This document shows positions 34,828 through 44,027 of a stretch of 64,000 bases of DNA, piece after piece (position 1 is the stretch's first letter; each line of letters opens with the position of its first letter). The stretch is taken from assembly GCA_017617525.1 (NCBI GenBank), contig JAFZWA010000060.1:112611-176610 (forward strand), read 5' to 3'. The translations under genes and the position numbers were made by a program. Source of the stretch: Clostridiales bacterium. Lineage in GTDB: Bacteria > Bacillota > Clostridia > Saccharofermentanales > Saccharofermentanaceae. The notes beneath the pieces were generated by a model. That model had not been told where the DNA came from. It was given only the letters and a program-made list of their open reading frames with translations, and did no database searches.

Positions 34828-35874
34828 TCAGGCTTTGCGGCTTGCGGAAAGGACCAGCTTCTCGCAAAGATCCTCGTAGCCGATTCCTGCCGCGCGTGCT
34901 TCCTGCGGGATCAGGCTGTTCGGAGTCATGCCCGGGAGGTTATTTGCCTCGAGGCAGTAGAACTTGCCGTCTTCCTCGGAAAGGATGAAGTCGACACGGG
35001 AATAGTTACCGAGGCCCAGTGTATTGTGAACGGCAACGGCGAGGCGCTGCGCTTCTTTTGTCTGCTCGTCGGTAAGAGGAGCCGGGCAGATCTCTTCGGT
35101 CGCGTTGGCCTGATACTTGTTCTTGTAGTCATAGAAGCCCTGCTTCGGACGGATCTCGATGATCGGAAGTGCTTTTCCGTCGAGAACACCGATACTGAAC
35201 TCACGGCCGTGGATCATCTTTTCGACAAGGCATGTCTTCTCGTATTTGGTGGAGTAGGTGATCGCCGGCTCCCATTCGGACTCATCGTGAACGATGGAAA
35301 CGCCGCAGGAAGAGCCGCAGCCGATCGGTTTAACGACACAAGGGAAGCCGATGTCTTTTCTGATCATGTCGATCGAGTGCTTGCTTGGATCGAAGATGAC
35401 CCAGTCTGCGGTCGGGATCTCGAACTGGACAAGAAGTGTCTTCGAGAGGTGCTTGTCCATTGCCATGGCGCATCCGAGATAGCCGGAGCCTGTGTACGGG
35501 ATATCGTAGCAGTCGAGGACGGCCTGAAGCCTTCCGTTTTCGCCCATGCCGCCGTGGCAGCCGATGAAAACGGCGTCTGCCTTTTTGCAAAGATCGATGA
35601 TGCCGGGGCCGATCAGTTCTTTTCGACCACCGTGAGAACTGATGATCGCGTCAAGATCCGGCTCGGTCTCAGGGATCGAGTAGGAAAATGTCTTTCCGGA
35701 ATCCGGCTTTACGAATAAGGAATCGATATCGTCCGTACCGGTGATGCCTTCATATACATCGACAAAAGCCACTTCGTGACCTTTGGATAAGAGTGCGTTT
35801 GAAATCAAGCTTGCCGAGCAGAGCGACACGTCGCGTTCCGGGCTGATACCGCCTGCCAATACTGCGATTTTCAT
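34828..35874 (-). CDS. ddl: D-alanine--D-alanine ligase
   Basis: The 348-residue ATP-grasp enzyme joins two D-alanines for the peptidoglycan pentapeptide. LAGGISPERDVSLCSA opens the protein, GCHGGMGENGRLQ lies near residue 104, GCGSSCGVSIV near 180, and YDYKNKYQA with NATEEICPAPL near 245. DFILSEEDGKFYCLEANNLPGMTPNSL near 290-315 carries the Mg-binding Glu and Asn. Together with alr and murB nearby it supplies wall precursors. The start is the ATG 10 bases after GGGGAGG; the in-frame ATG at 35937 lacks support. A TATAAT (35951-35946 on the minus strand) is a candidate -10. Confidence 0.95.
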   Translation of the reverse strand: MKIAVLAGGISPERDVSLCSASLISNALLSKGHEVAFVDVYEGITGTDDIDSLFVKPDSGKTFSYSIPETEPDLDAIISSHGGRKELIGPGIIDLCKKADAVFIGCHGGMGENGRLQAVLDCYDIPYTGSGYLGCAMAMDKHLSKTLLVQFEIPTADWVIFDPSKHSIDMIRKDIGFPCVVKPIGCGSSCGVSIVHDESEWEPAITYSTKYEKTCLVEKMIHGREFSIGVLDGKALPIIEIRPKQGFYDYKNKYQANATEEICPAPLTDEQTKEAQRLAVAVHNTLGLGNYSRVDFILSEEDGKFYCLEANNLPGMTPNSLIPQEARAAGIGYEDLCEKLVLSASRKA

Positions 35875-36071
35875 TGGATAAGGACCTCCCCTCAAACTGT
35901 GCGTGGGTTTCATCTTCAAAAGAAGATTCCCCTGCATACTAACTGATTATACCTTATTTGGCAAAATGGGGCGGGAAATTTGAGGATTTGTAACGAAAGA
36001 GTAGGATAGTTGGTGACGAAGAACCGCGTCAATGGTATGATAGTGGGGTATAAGTAGGTGGAGGTCGCAAT

Positions 36072-38336
36072 ATGCTTGCCGTTCTTTATTTGATCATAGC
36101 CATTTTCTTTGGCACACAGCTGATCCGTTTCCTGATCCCGGATATCCGTCGTCTGTACGTCGGTGTCGCCGCGGATACGGAGATCATCGAAAAAGTACCT
36201 ACACTCCTTTTCCTGCTTTCTTCCGGTACCCTCGTCGGTCTTCTTCTGACATCCTGGGTCACCTATTTCCTTGCGTATGTCATGCATCCCTATATCCCGG
36301 CGGATACCGCGAACCTCCTGCCGGCCAATATCGTGAGCATGTGTATCTTCGCGTATCTCGGCTGCTTCTTCTGGCAGAGATGCTTCCTTAGAAACTACAG
36401 AGACTCGAAGAAGATCAACTTTAAAAAGCTTCCCGGATTCAACCGTCACCCGGGATCGATCGCGTTCTATACCATTACCGCCGGTCTGATCCTGTTCGCT
36501 GTCGGCTTCGTATATTTCTATACCTGCTACATGAGCGGCGATAATATCCGTCTGGGATTCTCGATCTTCAGCGATTTTTCTCCGCACGTGGCGATCACTT
36601 CCGGATTCGGTATCGGTTCGAATTTCCCGACACAGTATCCGCACTTCTCCGGAGACAATATCCAGTATCACTTCATGTTCTATTTCCTGTCCGGTAATCT
36701 GGAAGCTCTCGGATTCCCGCTGGTATGGGCGATCAATATTCCGTCTATCCTCTGCATGGGAAGTACTCTGGCTCTTCTGGGCACGCTGGCAGTCCTTCTG
36801 TCGTCCCGCCGCTCCGCGTTCTTCTTCGCGCCGGTACTGGTGCTTTTCAGAAGCGCGTGGAATGTATTCCATCAGGCAAAGGATCTTTTTGCCGCTCCGG
36901 GCGCCACATGGGGTTCCGTGATCAAGACGATCACACAGCAGTCTTCCTGGTACGGATATACATTCCGCGATGAGTGGGGACTCTGGGCGGTTAACGTATA
37001 TGCCAACCAGCGCCACCTGGCTATGGGTGTCGGTCTGGTCGTTCTTCTTATCTTCCTTTTCCTTCCGCATTTCAGAAGAATGTTCCTTCACATGGGACGC
37101 ACGAGAGGCGCGGGAGAGAAGGCGAAGAGATTCTTCATTTCCAGAGAAGCCTGGATCGCTCGAAAAGCAGACCCGCTCCGTCCGTGGGGCAGCGTGATCC
37201 TCGGATCTCTGATCACACTGGCGATGCCTTTCTTCCATGGTTCCTGCCTGATCTGCGCACTCCTTGTTCTTCTCGGTATGGCGATCTTCTCGGAATTCCG
37301 TCTGGGCTATGCGGTCATCGCCGCGGTATCCGTTTTATCTGCGACCCTTCAGGCAAGATTCTTCGCGGGCGGCGCTTCCAATGTCGCCAGCTTTAAGTAC
37401 TATTTCGGATTCGTGCTTCCGGAGCTCGCGGGTAAGGAAAAAGCAGGTATCGGCGCCGTATTTAAGTCGATCCCGGCGATCGCGAAATACCTCGGCAAGA
37501 TCGGATTCCTGACAGTGATCCTGACGGCGCTCGTATTTATCGGACTTCTGATCTATGAACTGGTATCCCACAAGAACCCGTACCGTCCGTTCCTTCTGAT
37601 CGCGTTTTCGTTCCCGATGATATTCGCTTTCTTCTTCCAGGTATCTTTGGAAGTCCTTGCCAACCACAAGTTCATCCAGGTAAGCTTCATCCTCTTTGAC
37701 GCGTTCGTCGCGGGACTTCTCGCGAATCTTCTGGCGCTTCCGATCAAGGTCACGAAAGACGCGCGCGAAAAGAGATTTAACGAAGAAGAGGAGAAGAAGC
37801 CGAGGGGCGTATCTCTTCAGAAGAATGTATTCATTCCCGTTCAGATCGGTTCCGCAATCGTATGCATGTTCCTGCTGTTCGGACTTGTCGCGACAGGTAT
37901 CAGCGAGTGGTGCATCTACTATAACCTGAACTCCCATAAGACCGGCTACGTCGAGCTGCATCCGGACGCGCAGATCACGGATTGGGTCGACAAGAACACC
38001 GGCGAAGACGATATCTTCCTGACTCCGATGTGGTCCGTGAACGATTTCTTCTTAAGCGGACGAAGAGTCTACTACGGCTGGCCGTACTTCGCATGGTCCG
38101 CAGGCCACGACACAACGACCAGACAGATCAACTACCAGTGGCTCCTGACAGGCGCGAACGGCAACATCAGCGAGTTCCGCCGCTACTGTAACGAGATGAA
38201 CATCCGCTACGTGATCTTGAGCGACGACTACTACGGAAATACGGAAACACGCGACTACTACTATCCGGAATTCTTCGAGGAGAATCTCACGGAGATGGTA
38301 CGTTTCGACGACGGAACAGCGATCTACAAGGTTTGA
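36072..38336 (+). CDS. Large polytopic membrane protein (GT-C-like)
   Basis: The 754-residue protein has about 14 hydrophobic helices and a soluble C-terminal part. An extracytoplasmic loop near residue 150-200 carries the DNIRLGFSIFSDF and FPTQYPHFSGDNIQYHFMF motifs, typical of GT-C glycosyltransferase-like or polymer-export proteins of unknown specificity. The last 130 residues contain WVDKNTGEDDIFLTPMWS and YYYPEFFEENL. I infer a lipid-linked sugar transferase or related function, without certainty. GGAGG precedes the ATG. It lies 10 bases before the flavoprotein gene, divergent from ddl. Confidence 0.75.
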   Translation: MLAVLYLIIAIFFGTQLIRFLIPDIRRLYVGVAADTEIIEKVPTLLFLLSSGTLVGLLLTSWVTYFLAYVMHPYIPADTANLLPANIVSMCIFAYLGCFFWQRCFLRNYRDSKKINFKKLPGFNRHPGSIAFYTITAGLILFAVGFVYFYTCYMSGDNIRLGFSIFSDFSPHVAITSGFGIGSNFPTQYPHFSGDNIQYHFMFYFLSGNLEALGFPLVWAINIPSILCMGSTLALLGTLAVLLSSRRSAFFFAPVLVLFRSAWNVFHQAKDLFAAPGATWGSVIKTITQQSSWYGYTFRDEWGLWAVNVYANQRHLAMGVGLVVLLIFLFLPHFRRMFLHMGRTRGAGEKAKRFFISREAWIARKADPLRPWGSVILGSLITLAMPFFHGSCLICALLVLLGMAIFSEFRLGYAVIAAVSVLSATLQARFFAGGASNVASFKYYFGFVLPELAGKEKAGIGAVFKSIPAIAKYLGKIGFLTVILTALVFIGLLIYELVSHKNPYRPFLLIAFSFPMIFAFFFQVSLEVLANHKFIQVSFILFDAFVAGLLANLLALPIKVTKDAREKRFNEEEEKKPRGVSLQKNVFIPVQIGSAIVCMFLLFGLVATGISEWCIYYNLNSHKTGYVELHPDAQITDWVDKNTGEDDIFLTPMWSVNDFFLSGRRVYYGWPYFAWSAGHDTTTRQINYQWLLTGANGNISEFRRYCNEMNIRYVILSDDYYGNTETRDYYYPEFFEENLTEMVRFDDGTAIYKV

Positions 38337-38346
38337 GGCCTTTCCT

Positions 38347-39651
38347 ATGAATCCTATGCAAAAGCACTTTGACGTGATCGTGATCGGTGCCGGTCCTTCG
38401 GGCATGATGGCATCTCTTACGGCTGCTTCGTCGGGTGCTTCTGTGCTTCTTCTGGAGAAAAAAGAGCGTCCCGGCAAGAAACTTCTTCTGACCGGACACG
38501 GCCGCTGTAATATCACGAATATCTGTATTCCCGATAACTTCAGAGAGACCTATCACGAGAACAGCAGGTTCCTTACCTCCTCGCTTCACGCGTTTTCACC
38601 GGAGGATGTAAGAGAGTATTTCCTGTCACTTGATATCCCGACTCACGAAGAAGATGACGGTCGTATCTTTCCCGATGCGCAGAAAGCATCTTCCGTCTGC
38701 GAGGCTTTGGGAAAAGCACTTGTGAAGACAGGCGTAGTGCTTCTTACCGAGTCTCCTGTTAAGGGCATGGAAAAAAGTGAAGACGGGTGGATCGTGAAGA
38801 CAGAAAGTGAAACATATACTAGCCGTGCCGTGATCCTTAGTACCGGCGGAAAGAGCTTCCCGCATACCGGTTCCGAAGGAGACGGATATGCGCTCGCGAA
38901 AGAAAACGGACATACCGTGACCGAGCTGGCCCCGGCGCTCGCGCCGATATTCCTTTCGGCGTTTTCCGATGCTTCCATGAACAGCAGGACGGAAGACTGT
39001 GGCGCGGAGTTTACCCTTGCGGGCATCACGCTCCCCGATGTCGGATCTTCGCTTTGGATCGACGGCAAAGAGACAAAGGCCGCGCGAGGCGATCTTCTGT
39101 TTACGCATCAGGGAGTGAGCGGGCCTGCGGCGATGCGGCTTTCCCGTGAGCTTCCTTCTTCAAAAGGAAAGTACGAGGAAGGTTCCGTTCAGTTTGTCAT
39201 CGACATGCTTCCCGATCTCCGTGAGGAAGAAGTTGAGAAGACGCTTCTTTCCGCGATGAGTGAGAACCCGAACCGCTACATGAAGAGACTTCTTTGCGAG
39301 ACATTCCATCTTCAGGAGAAAGCCGCGATCCTCGCGCTCGACGGAAAGACCATGGATATCTGCGCGCATGAGGTCACGAAAGAAACGCGTAAGGCGATCG
39401 TACGAAAGCTGAAGGCAAGTGCTTTTGACGTAGAAAAATGCACACCGATGGATATTGCCTATGTCACACGCGGCGGTGTTTCGGTAAAAGAGATCGACCC
39501 GAAGACCATGGGTTCGAAAGTAAAAGAAGGCCTGTTCTTCGCAGGTGAAGTGATGGATATCGACGGAGTTTCCGGAGGATATAATCTTCAGTTCGCGTGG
39601 GAGAGCGGAAGAGCAGCGGGACTTGCGGCCGCGGAGTTCGCGAAAGGTTAA
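38347..39651 (+). CDS. HI0933/YhiN-family flavoprotein
   Basis: The 434-residue protein has an N-terminal FAD-binding Rossmann motif (VIVIGAGPSGMMASLTAA), the family signature PGKKLLLTGHGRCNITN near residue 48, GGKSFPHTGSEGDGY near 175, and the C-terminal FFAGEVMDIDGVSGGYNLQFA. Members are FAD oxidoreductases of the BaiN/HI0933 group; in gut clostridia relatives act on bile acids, but the general substrate is unknown. The start is the first of two close ATGs, 8 bases after GAGG. Its stop is one base from the stop of the convergent DMT permease. Confidence 0.9.
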   Translation: MNPMQKHFDVIVIGAGPSGMMASLTAASSGASVLLLEKKERPGKKLLLTGHGRCNITNICIPDNFRETYHENSRFLTSSLHAFSPEDVREYFLSLDIPTHEEDDGRIFPDAQKASSVCEALGKALVKTGVVLLTESPVKGMEKSEDGWIVKTESETYTSRAVILSTGGKSFPHTGSEGDGYALAKENGHTVTELAPALAPIFLSAFSDASMNSRTEDCGAEFTLAGITLPDVGSSLWIDGKETKAARGDLLFTHQGVSGPAAMRLSRELPSSKGKYEEGSVQFVIDMLPDLREEEVEKTLLSAMSENPNRYMKRLLCETFHLQEKAAILALDGKTMDICAHEVTKETRKAIVRKLKASAFDVEKCTPMDIAYVTRGGVSVKEIDPKTMGSKVKEGLFFAGEVMDIDGVSGGYNLQFAWESGRAAGLAAAEFAKG

Positions 39652-39652
39652 C

Positions 39653-40609
39653 TCAGGCGGCGTAGAGCACGCTCATGATGATACCGATCAGGATGATGCT
39701 CGCGCAGAAAAGACGATAAGCGATCCCCTTTTCATGGAAAACGAATTTGCCGCCTAAGATCGTGACGAAGCAGGCGCTCTGCTTAACGACGGTCATGACC
39801 GTGATCGAGCTGTCAGGATTTGCGTTCGCGATGAAAAGAGAAGCGTCTCCGATAACGAACATGATCGACATCAGCCAGATCCAGCCGTTTTTGAAGGCCT
39901 CTTTTCTGATCTTTGTTCTGGTGACCAGCACGTAGAGAGTGTATAAAGCAAGAAGGAAAAGCATGTACCAGAACTGCATCTGGGAACTGTTGATGTCCTT
40001 CATGAGGATCTTATCAAGAAGACCGGAAACGGAGTTTAACACGCAGGAGCCGAAAGCGAGCACGACGAACTTCGTGCGGCTTCCTTCCGGCGCGTCTCCG
40101 GATTCCTTGTCTTCGGCAATTTCAGATTCTTTCTCCGCATCGGGATCTTTATTATCTTCTTTTTTCGGATTCGCTGTGTGTGAGTGTCTTTCACGAATCG
40201 ATTCAAAGAAGTTAAAGCGCAACGCCAAAAGTCCGAGGGCAACAAGAGACAGGCCCAGGATCTGATTCCACATAAGGACTTCGTGAAGAACGATCACGCC
40301 CAAAAGAGTGCCGAGGAGGACACGGGACAGATCGAGGACACCGTAAAGACTTACAGGCAGATGCTTCAGAGCATGGAAGCCCATCATCCAGGCGAGGAAG
40401 ATGGAAAAGGACTTTATGAGGACGAGTCCGTACTGGTATGGTTCCATGCCCATCGCGTGCGGAGCGCGGGGAACAACGATCAGAAAACCGATGAGGGTAT
40501 AGATAAGAAGCACTTCCATAACGGAATTGCGGTCCATGGCTTTTTTCTTGCTGATCTCACGGCCGCCTTTCAGAAGACCGTAGACAAGTGTCAAAAGTAT
40601 CCAGATCAT
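39653..40609 (-). CDS. DMT-superfamily (EamA-like) permease
   Basis: The 318-residue protein has ten hydrophobic helices in two halves of five, as in EamA transporters. Between the halves sits a cytoplasmic loop of about 45 residues, highly charged (KKEDNKDPDAEKESEIAEDKE), which is unusual in length for this family. GVLDLSRVLLGTLLGVIVLHE and TVVKQSACFVTILGGKFVFHE are the paired EamA motifs. The substrate is unknown. No start better than ATG 40609 is seen. Confidence 0.88.
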   Translation of the reverse strand: MIWILLTLVYGLLKGGREISKKKAMDRNSVMEVLLIYTLIGFLIVVPRAPHAMGMEPYQYGLVLIKSFSIFLAWMMGFHALKHLPVSLYGVLDLSRVLLGTLLGVIVLHEVLMWNQILGLSLVALGLLALRFNFFESIRERHSHTANPKKEDNKDPDAEKESEIAEDKESGDAPEGSRTKFVVLAFGSCVLNSVSGLLDKILMKDINSSQMQFWYMLFLLALYTLYVLVTRTKIRKEAFKNGWIWLMSIMFVIGDASLFIANANPDSSITVMTVVKQSACFVTILGGKFVFHEKGIAYRLFCASIILIGIIMSVLYAA

Positions 40610-40897
40610 CGGTGTTTCTCCATCGTAAAATGTGTTTTCGGAAATTGCCGTTGAAATGATATTACAGACAGTATGTATTTGTAAATGAGAGGTTTTCCGT
40701 CAAAGTGACGAATTGTTTTCCATGATGCTTCATATCGAAAAGAACTGTCTGATTCTTTTGATAAATGCGCTCGAAAATGCTATACGCGCCTTTGATACGA
40801 CGATTTTTTGTGCATGTTATCGGTATCGAAACGTTATTCTTTGTGATAGTATATAAAAATACAAAAGTGTTATCATCTGTTGAGGGCAGTACCGATT

Positions 40898-42847
40898 ATG
40901 AAAAGACCTGATAACGTACGATATACAAACCAGTTTTACAGACCGCGCCGCGTGAATAACAACGGTCTTTACGTCCTGTTTGCGGTGACGTCGCTGCTTG
41001 TTGTCGTTACGATCATCCTCGCAGTTGCTACGATTAAGAAATCCAAGAAGAAAACAGATAATACATTGGTTCCGCCGACGAATAATACCGGAGCGGTGGT
41101 TACCGATGGCAGTGGAAACACGATCGATCCTTCGGGAATCGTGATCAATACACCGGAGCCGACTCCTCCGCCGTCTATTGAAGATTATCAGAACCCGGTC
41201 CTTTATCCGGCGACGGCAAAGATGGATGTTCAGATCGGAACTCCGGAAGATAAGTATTCTCCTTCCGGCAGAAGCGCTACCGAAGTTGTCTATAACGGCA
41301 ATGAAAAGGTAAGCGGTTATCAGAGAACGGAAGAGATCCATTTCGGCGATCCGCTCTTCTATCAGCAGGTCGGCGGTATCCTGACTTTCCGCGGCAACAA
41401 TTTCCGTAACTGTGCGACATGGGGATCTTTCTCCCTTGATCCGACTAAGACACAGCACCTCGAGCAGATCTGGGAATACAGAGGACTCGAGTCCAAGTGG
41501 TCTCCTCTGGGATTCTGGTGGAGCGGTACGGGCTGGACAGGTCAGCCTCTGGCAGTTAAGTGGGACTGGGAAGTCCAGCAGATCATGAATATCCGCGCGG
41601 AAAAGAAATCCAAGCAGGGACTCACCGAGATCATCGTCGCGGCTGAGGACGGCTACGTATATTTCTTCGATATCGATGATGGTCAGAAGACAAGAGATCC
41701 GCTTAAGATCGGCGCTACGATCAAGGGAACTCCTGCCGTAGATCCTCGCGGCTATCCGATCCTTTATGTAGGACAGGGCGACGATAACGGAGGCGAAGGT
41801 TCCAGCAAGAACGGCGTTATCGGCTGGAGAATCTTCAGTCTGATCGACTTCACACAGCTGCATTTCCAGAGCGGTATCGATTCCCGCGCATACAGAACGA
41901 GCTGGGGCGGATGTGACTCTTCTCCGATCATCAACGCGGAGACAGATACGCTCATTTACCCGAGTGAGAACGGTATCATCTATACAGTTAAACTGAACAC
42001 TCAGTTCAACGCAGGTACGGCGACATTGTCCATGAACCCGCAGTTCATCGACTATAAGTACACTTTCGGTGACGGCACGAGCACCACTCACGGCATCGAG
42101 AGTTCCATGGCGATCTATGATCACTACGGATGGGCTACGGATAACGACGGTAATCTGATCTGTATCGATCTGAATTCGATGAGCATGGTATGGTCGAGAA
42201 GACTGGAAGATGACTCCGACGTTACTCCGGTACTCGAAGAAGAAAACGGTCATGTCTATCTCTATACAGGTACGGAAGTTGACTGGCAGAGAAACGAGAA
42301 GGTATATCAGGGCGCCGCTTATACATATAAGTTCGACGCCATGACCGGTGAGCTTGTATGGTCCACATCCCAGGACTGCTTTACATCCAACGGTGATACT
42401 TCTTCCGGCGACGTTAACGGCGGACTTCTCGCGACACCGGCGCTTGGAAAGAACAACTGCTCGAACCTTGTATTCTTCTCTTACTGTATGACAAAGGGCG
42501 CTTACCGTGGAAACAAGGTAGTTGCTTACGATAAGAACACAGGTACGCAGGCATGGGAGTTTGTCATGGAGTTCTACGAGGACGCTGAGCACATCAACGA
42601 CCCGTATTCCTGGAGTTCTCCTGTAGATGTCTATGATGATAACGGAAACGGTTATATCATCATCGCGGACTGCTATGGTCAGCTCACGATGCTTGATGCC
42701 GTAACCGGAGCGAAGATCTCTTCTCTCCGACTGATCGCTGATCAGAGCCAGATCGCAAACAATATCGAATCTTCACCGATCGTGGTAGATGGTATTTTAG
42801 TAGTAGGTTCACGCGGAAACGTCATGTATGGAGTGAAGATCTCATGA
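40898..42847 (+). CDS. Membrane-anchored PQQ-type beta-propeller protein
   Basis: The 649-residue protein has one N-terminal helix (about residues 24-45), a Thr/Pro-rich extracellular linker (about 50-90) and a long beta-propeller of PQQ-repeat type: IVAAEDGYVYFFDIDDG, GWATDNDGNLICIDLNS, YKFDAMTGELVWSTSQD, VAYDKNTGTQAWEF, and YGQLTMLDAVTGAK. No catalytic residues are evident, so a binding or scaffolding role outside the cell is likely. The start is the ATG 11 bases after GAGGG. It is coupled by ATGA to the next gene. Confidence 0.88.
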   Translation: MKRPDNVRYTNQFYRPRRVNNNGLYVLFAVTSLLVVVTIILAVATIKKSKKKTDNTLVPPTNNTGAVVTDGSGNTIDPSGIVINTPEPTPPPSIEDYQNPVLYPATAKMDVQIGTPEDKYSPSGRSATEVVYNGNEKVSGYQRTEEIHFGDPLFYQQVGGILTFRGNNFRNCATWGSFSLDPTKTQHLEQIWEYRGLESKWSPLGFWWSGTGWTGQPLAVKWDWEVQQIMNIRAEKKSKQGLTEIIVAAEDGYVYFFDIDDGQKTRDPLKIGATIKGTPAVDPRGYPILYVGQGDDNGGEGSSKNGVIGWRIFSLIDFTQLHFQSGIDSRAYRTSWGGCDSSPIINAETDTLIYPSENGIIYTVKLNTQFNAGTATLSMNPQFIDYKYTFGDGTSTTHGIESSMAIYDHYGWATDNDGNLICIDLNSMSMVWSRRLEDDSDVTPVLEEENGHVYLYTGTEVDWQRNEKVYQGAAYTYKFDAMTGELVWSTSQDCFTSNGDTSSGDVNGGLLATPALGKNNCSNLVFFSYCMTKGAYRGNKVVAYDKNTGTQAWEFVMEFYEDAEHINDPYSWSSPVDVYDDNGNGYIIIADCYGQLTMLDAVTGAKISSLRLIADQSQIANNIESSPIVVDGILVVGSRGNVMYGVKIS

Positions 42848-43308
42848 AAAGCACGGCGCATGATGTAATTTGGATGAATGAGGCATTATCGATGAGTGAG
42901 AAGAAGCATGACTATAGAGATATAGTATTCATCGAGACTGAACTTTCCGGTTACAGGAGAGGAAGCCTTAAGGTGTCTGTTGATTTCGTTGCCGGCCGTA
43001 TCGCATGGTACGACACGCATATGTGGAACAACGACTTCGTCCGCGCCCTTGCGCCGCAGCTGATCGAAAAGATCTATTCCCGACTTCCGGAGACCGAGCT
43101 TCTTTCCTGGGCGACCGACTATGCCAAGGGAATCGGCCATCTTATGGGTTCCAACACCTGCTCATTCCCGCAGGACTGGTCCGTTGAGATCCGCTTTTCA
43201 GACGGAGAAGTTCTTAAAGCATGCGGAGTCAGCAATTTCCCGAAACAGTGGAGCACATACAGAAGATTGATCGAGGAAGTCGCAAAGACCTCTTTCCGCC
43301 TCCGCTGA
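42844..43308 (+). CDS. Hypothetical protein coupled to the propeller gene
   Basis: The 154-residue soluble protein has no signal peptide or recognised motif. It shows an alternating strand-helix pattern with FVAGRIAWYDTHMW near 48 and WSVEIRFSDGEVLKACG near 113. It overlaps the preceding gene by 4 bases, so a shared process is likely. I cannot suggest a function. Confidence 0.8.
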   Translation: MKSTAHDVIWMNEALSMSEKKHDYRDIVFIETELSGYRRGSLKVSVDFVAGRIAWYDTHMWNNDFVRALAPQLIEKIYSRLPETELLSWATDYAKGIGHLMGSNTCSFPQDWSVEIRFSDGEVLKACGVSNFPKQWSTYRRLIEEVAKTSFRLR

Positions 43309-43339
43309 TTATCCCAAAACTTCGATAAGTCTTTGCTTT

Positions 43340-43364
43340 GGAGGTGACTAAGCCTCTTTTTTTT
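43340..43364 (+). terminator. Weak intrinsic terminator
   Basis: GGAGG/CCTCT hairpin followed by eight Ts, after the propeller operon. A TACAAT just downstream may be the -10 for the next gene. Confidence 0.65.
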
Positions 43365-43409
43365 GGTACAATGATTCAGAACTGTTTTTTTGAAGGGGAC
43401 AAATAAGAA

Positions 43410-44012
43410 GTGGATTATTTAGAAGGTCTTTGCCTAGGACGTTTGTGGAGCGACACAGATTTCGAGAATCGTCGTCATCTGTCGCTCTTTCTGCTGTATG
43501 GCGTTTTCGTCGACCTTCTTGTTGTCTATAACTACATGACCGGAGGCTTGAACGGCCTGATCACCGGTGCTTTCCTTCCGAAAATGATCATCTTTGTCGT
43601 GCTGTTTTTCTTCTGCCCGGCAATCTGTTTCTGCTATTACCGAATGCCCTTGTGGGGCAAGATACCGGTTCTCGGGGTCCAGCTTGTTAAGTATGGCGCC
43701 CTTACATTAATGATCACAGCATGGGCCCGTCCCAAGCTGACCGTCTCTTTCGGAGACTTAAAAGAGTTTTTTATTTCATATCTCAATAAGACACTGGAAC
43801 AATTCACGGATAAATACGTGGACACCGCAGGTACTTTTGCCACGGTACTGGGCGTTATCTCCGGCGGCGTTTATATCGTAGTCGTCGTACTTCTTATTCT
43901 TCTGGCAGCGCTCCTTATCCCCGGAATCGTTTTCTGTGTCTCGAGATTCCTGCAGTACTGGTATGACAAGGTCGTCAGTATGCTGGTATTGGCAGATTAT
44001 ACTGAAAAGTAA
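43410..44012 (+). CDS. Hypothetical membrane protein
   Basis: The 200-residue protein has four or five hydrophobic helices (about residues 25-45, 58-80, 90-110, 147-175). I do not recognise the family. A GTG start follows GAAGGGG by about 12 bases. It lies 16 bases before a uridine-kinase-like gene and is likely co-transcribed with it. Confidence 0.7.
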   Translation: MDYLEGLCLGRLWSDTDFENRRHLSLFLLYGVFVDLLVVYNYMTGGLNGLITGAFLPKMIIFVVLFFFCPAICFCYYRMPLWGKIPVLGVQLVKYGALTLMITAWARPKLTVSFGDLKEFFISYLNKTLEQFTDKYVDTAGTFATVLGVISGGVYIVVVVLLILLAALLIPGIVFCVSRFLQYWYDKVVSMLVLADYTEK

Positions 44013-44027
44013 GACTGGAGATAGATT

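Noticed and set aside
40817..42592. 591-codon open frame on the minus strand
   Set aside because: It mirrors the beta-propeller gene, has no ribosome binding site and its protein has no recognisable domain; GC-rich codon bias of the real gene keeps the opposite frame open.
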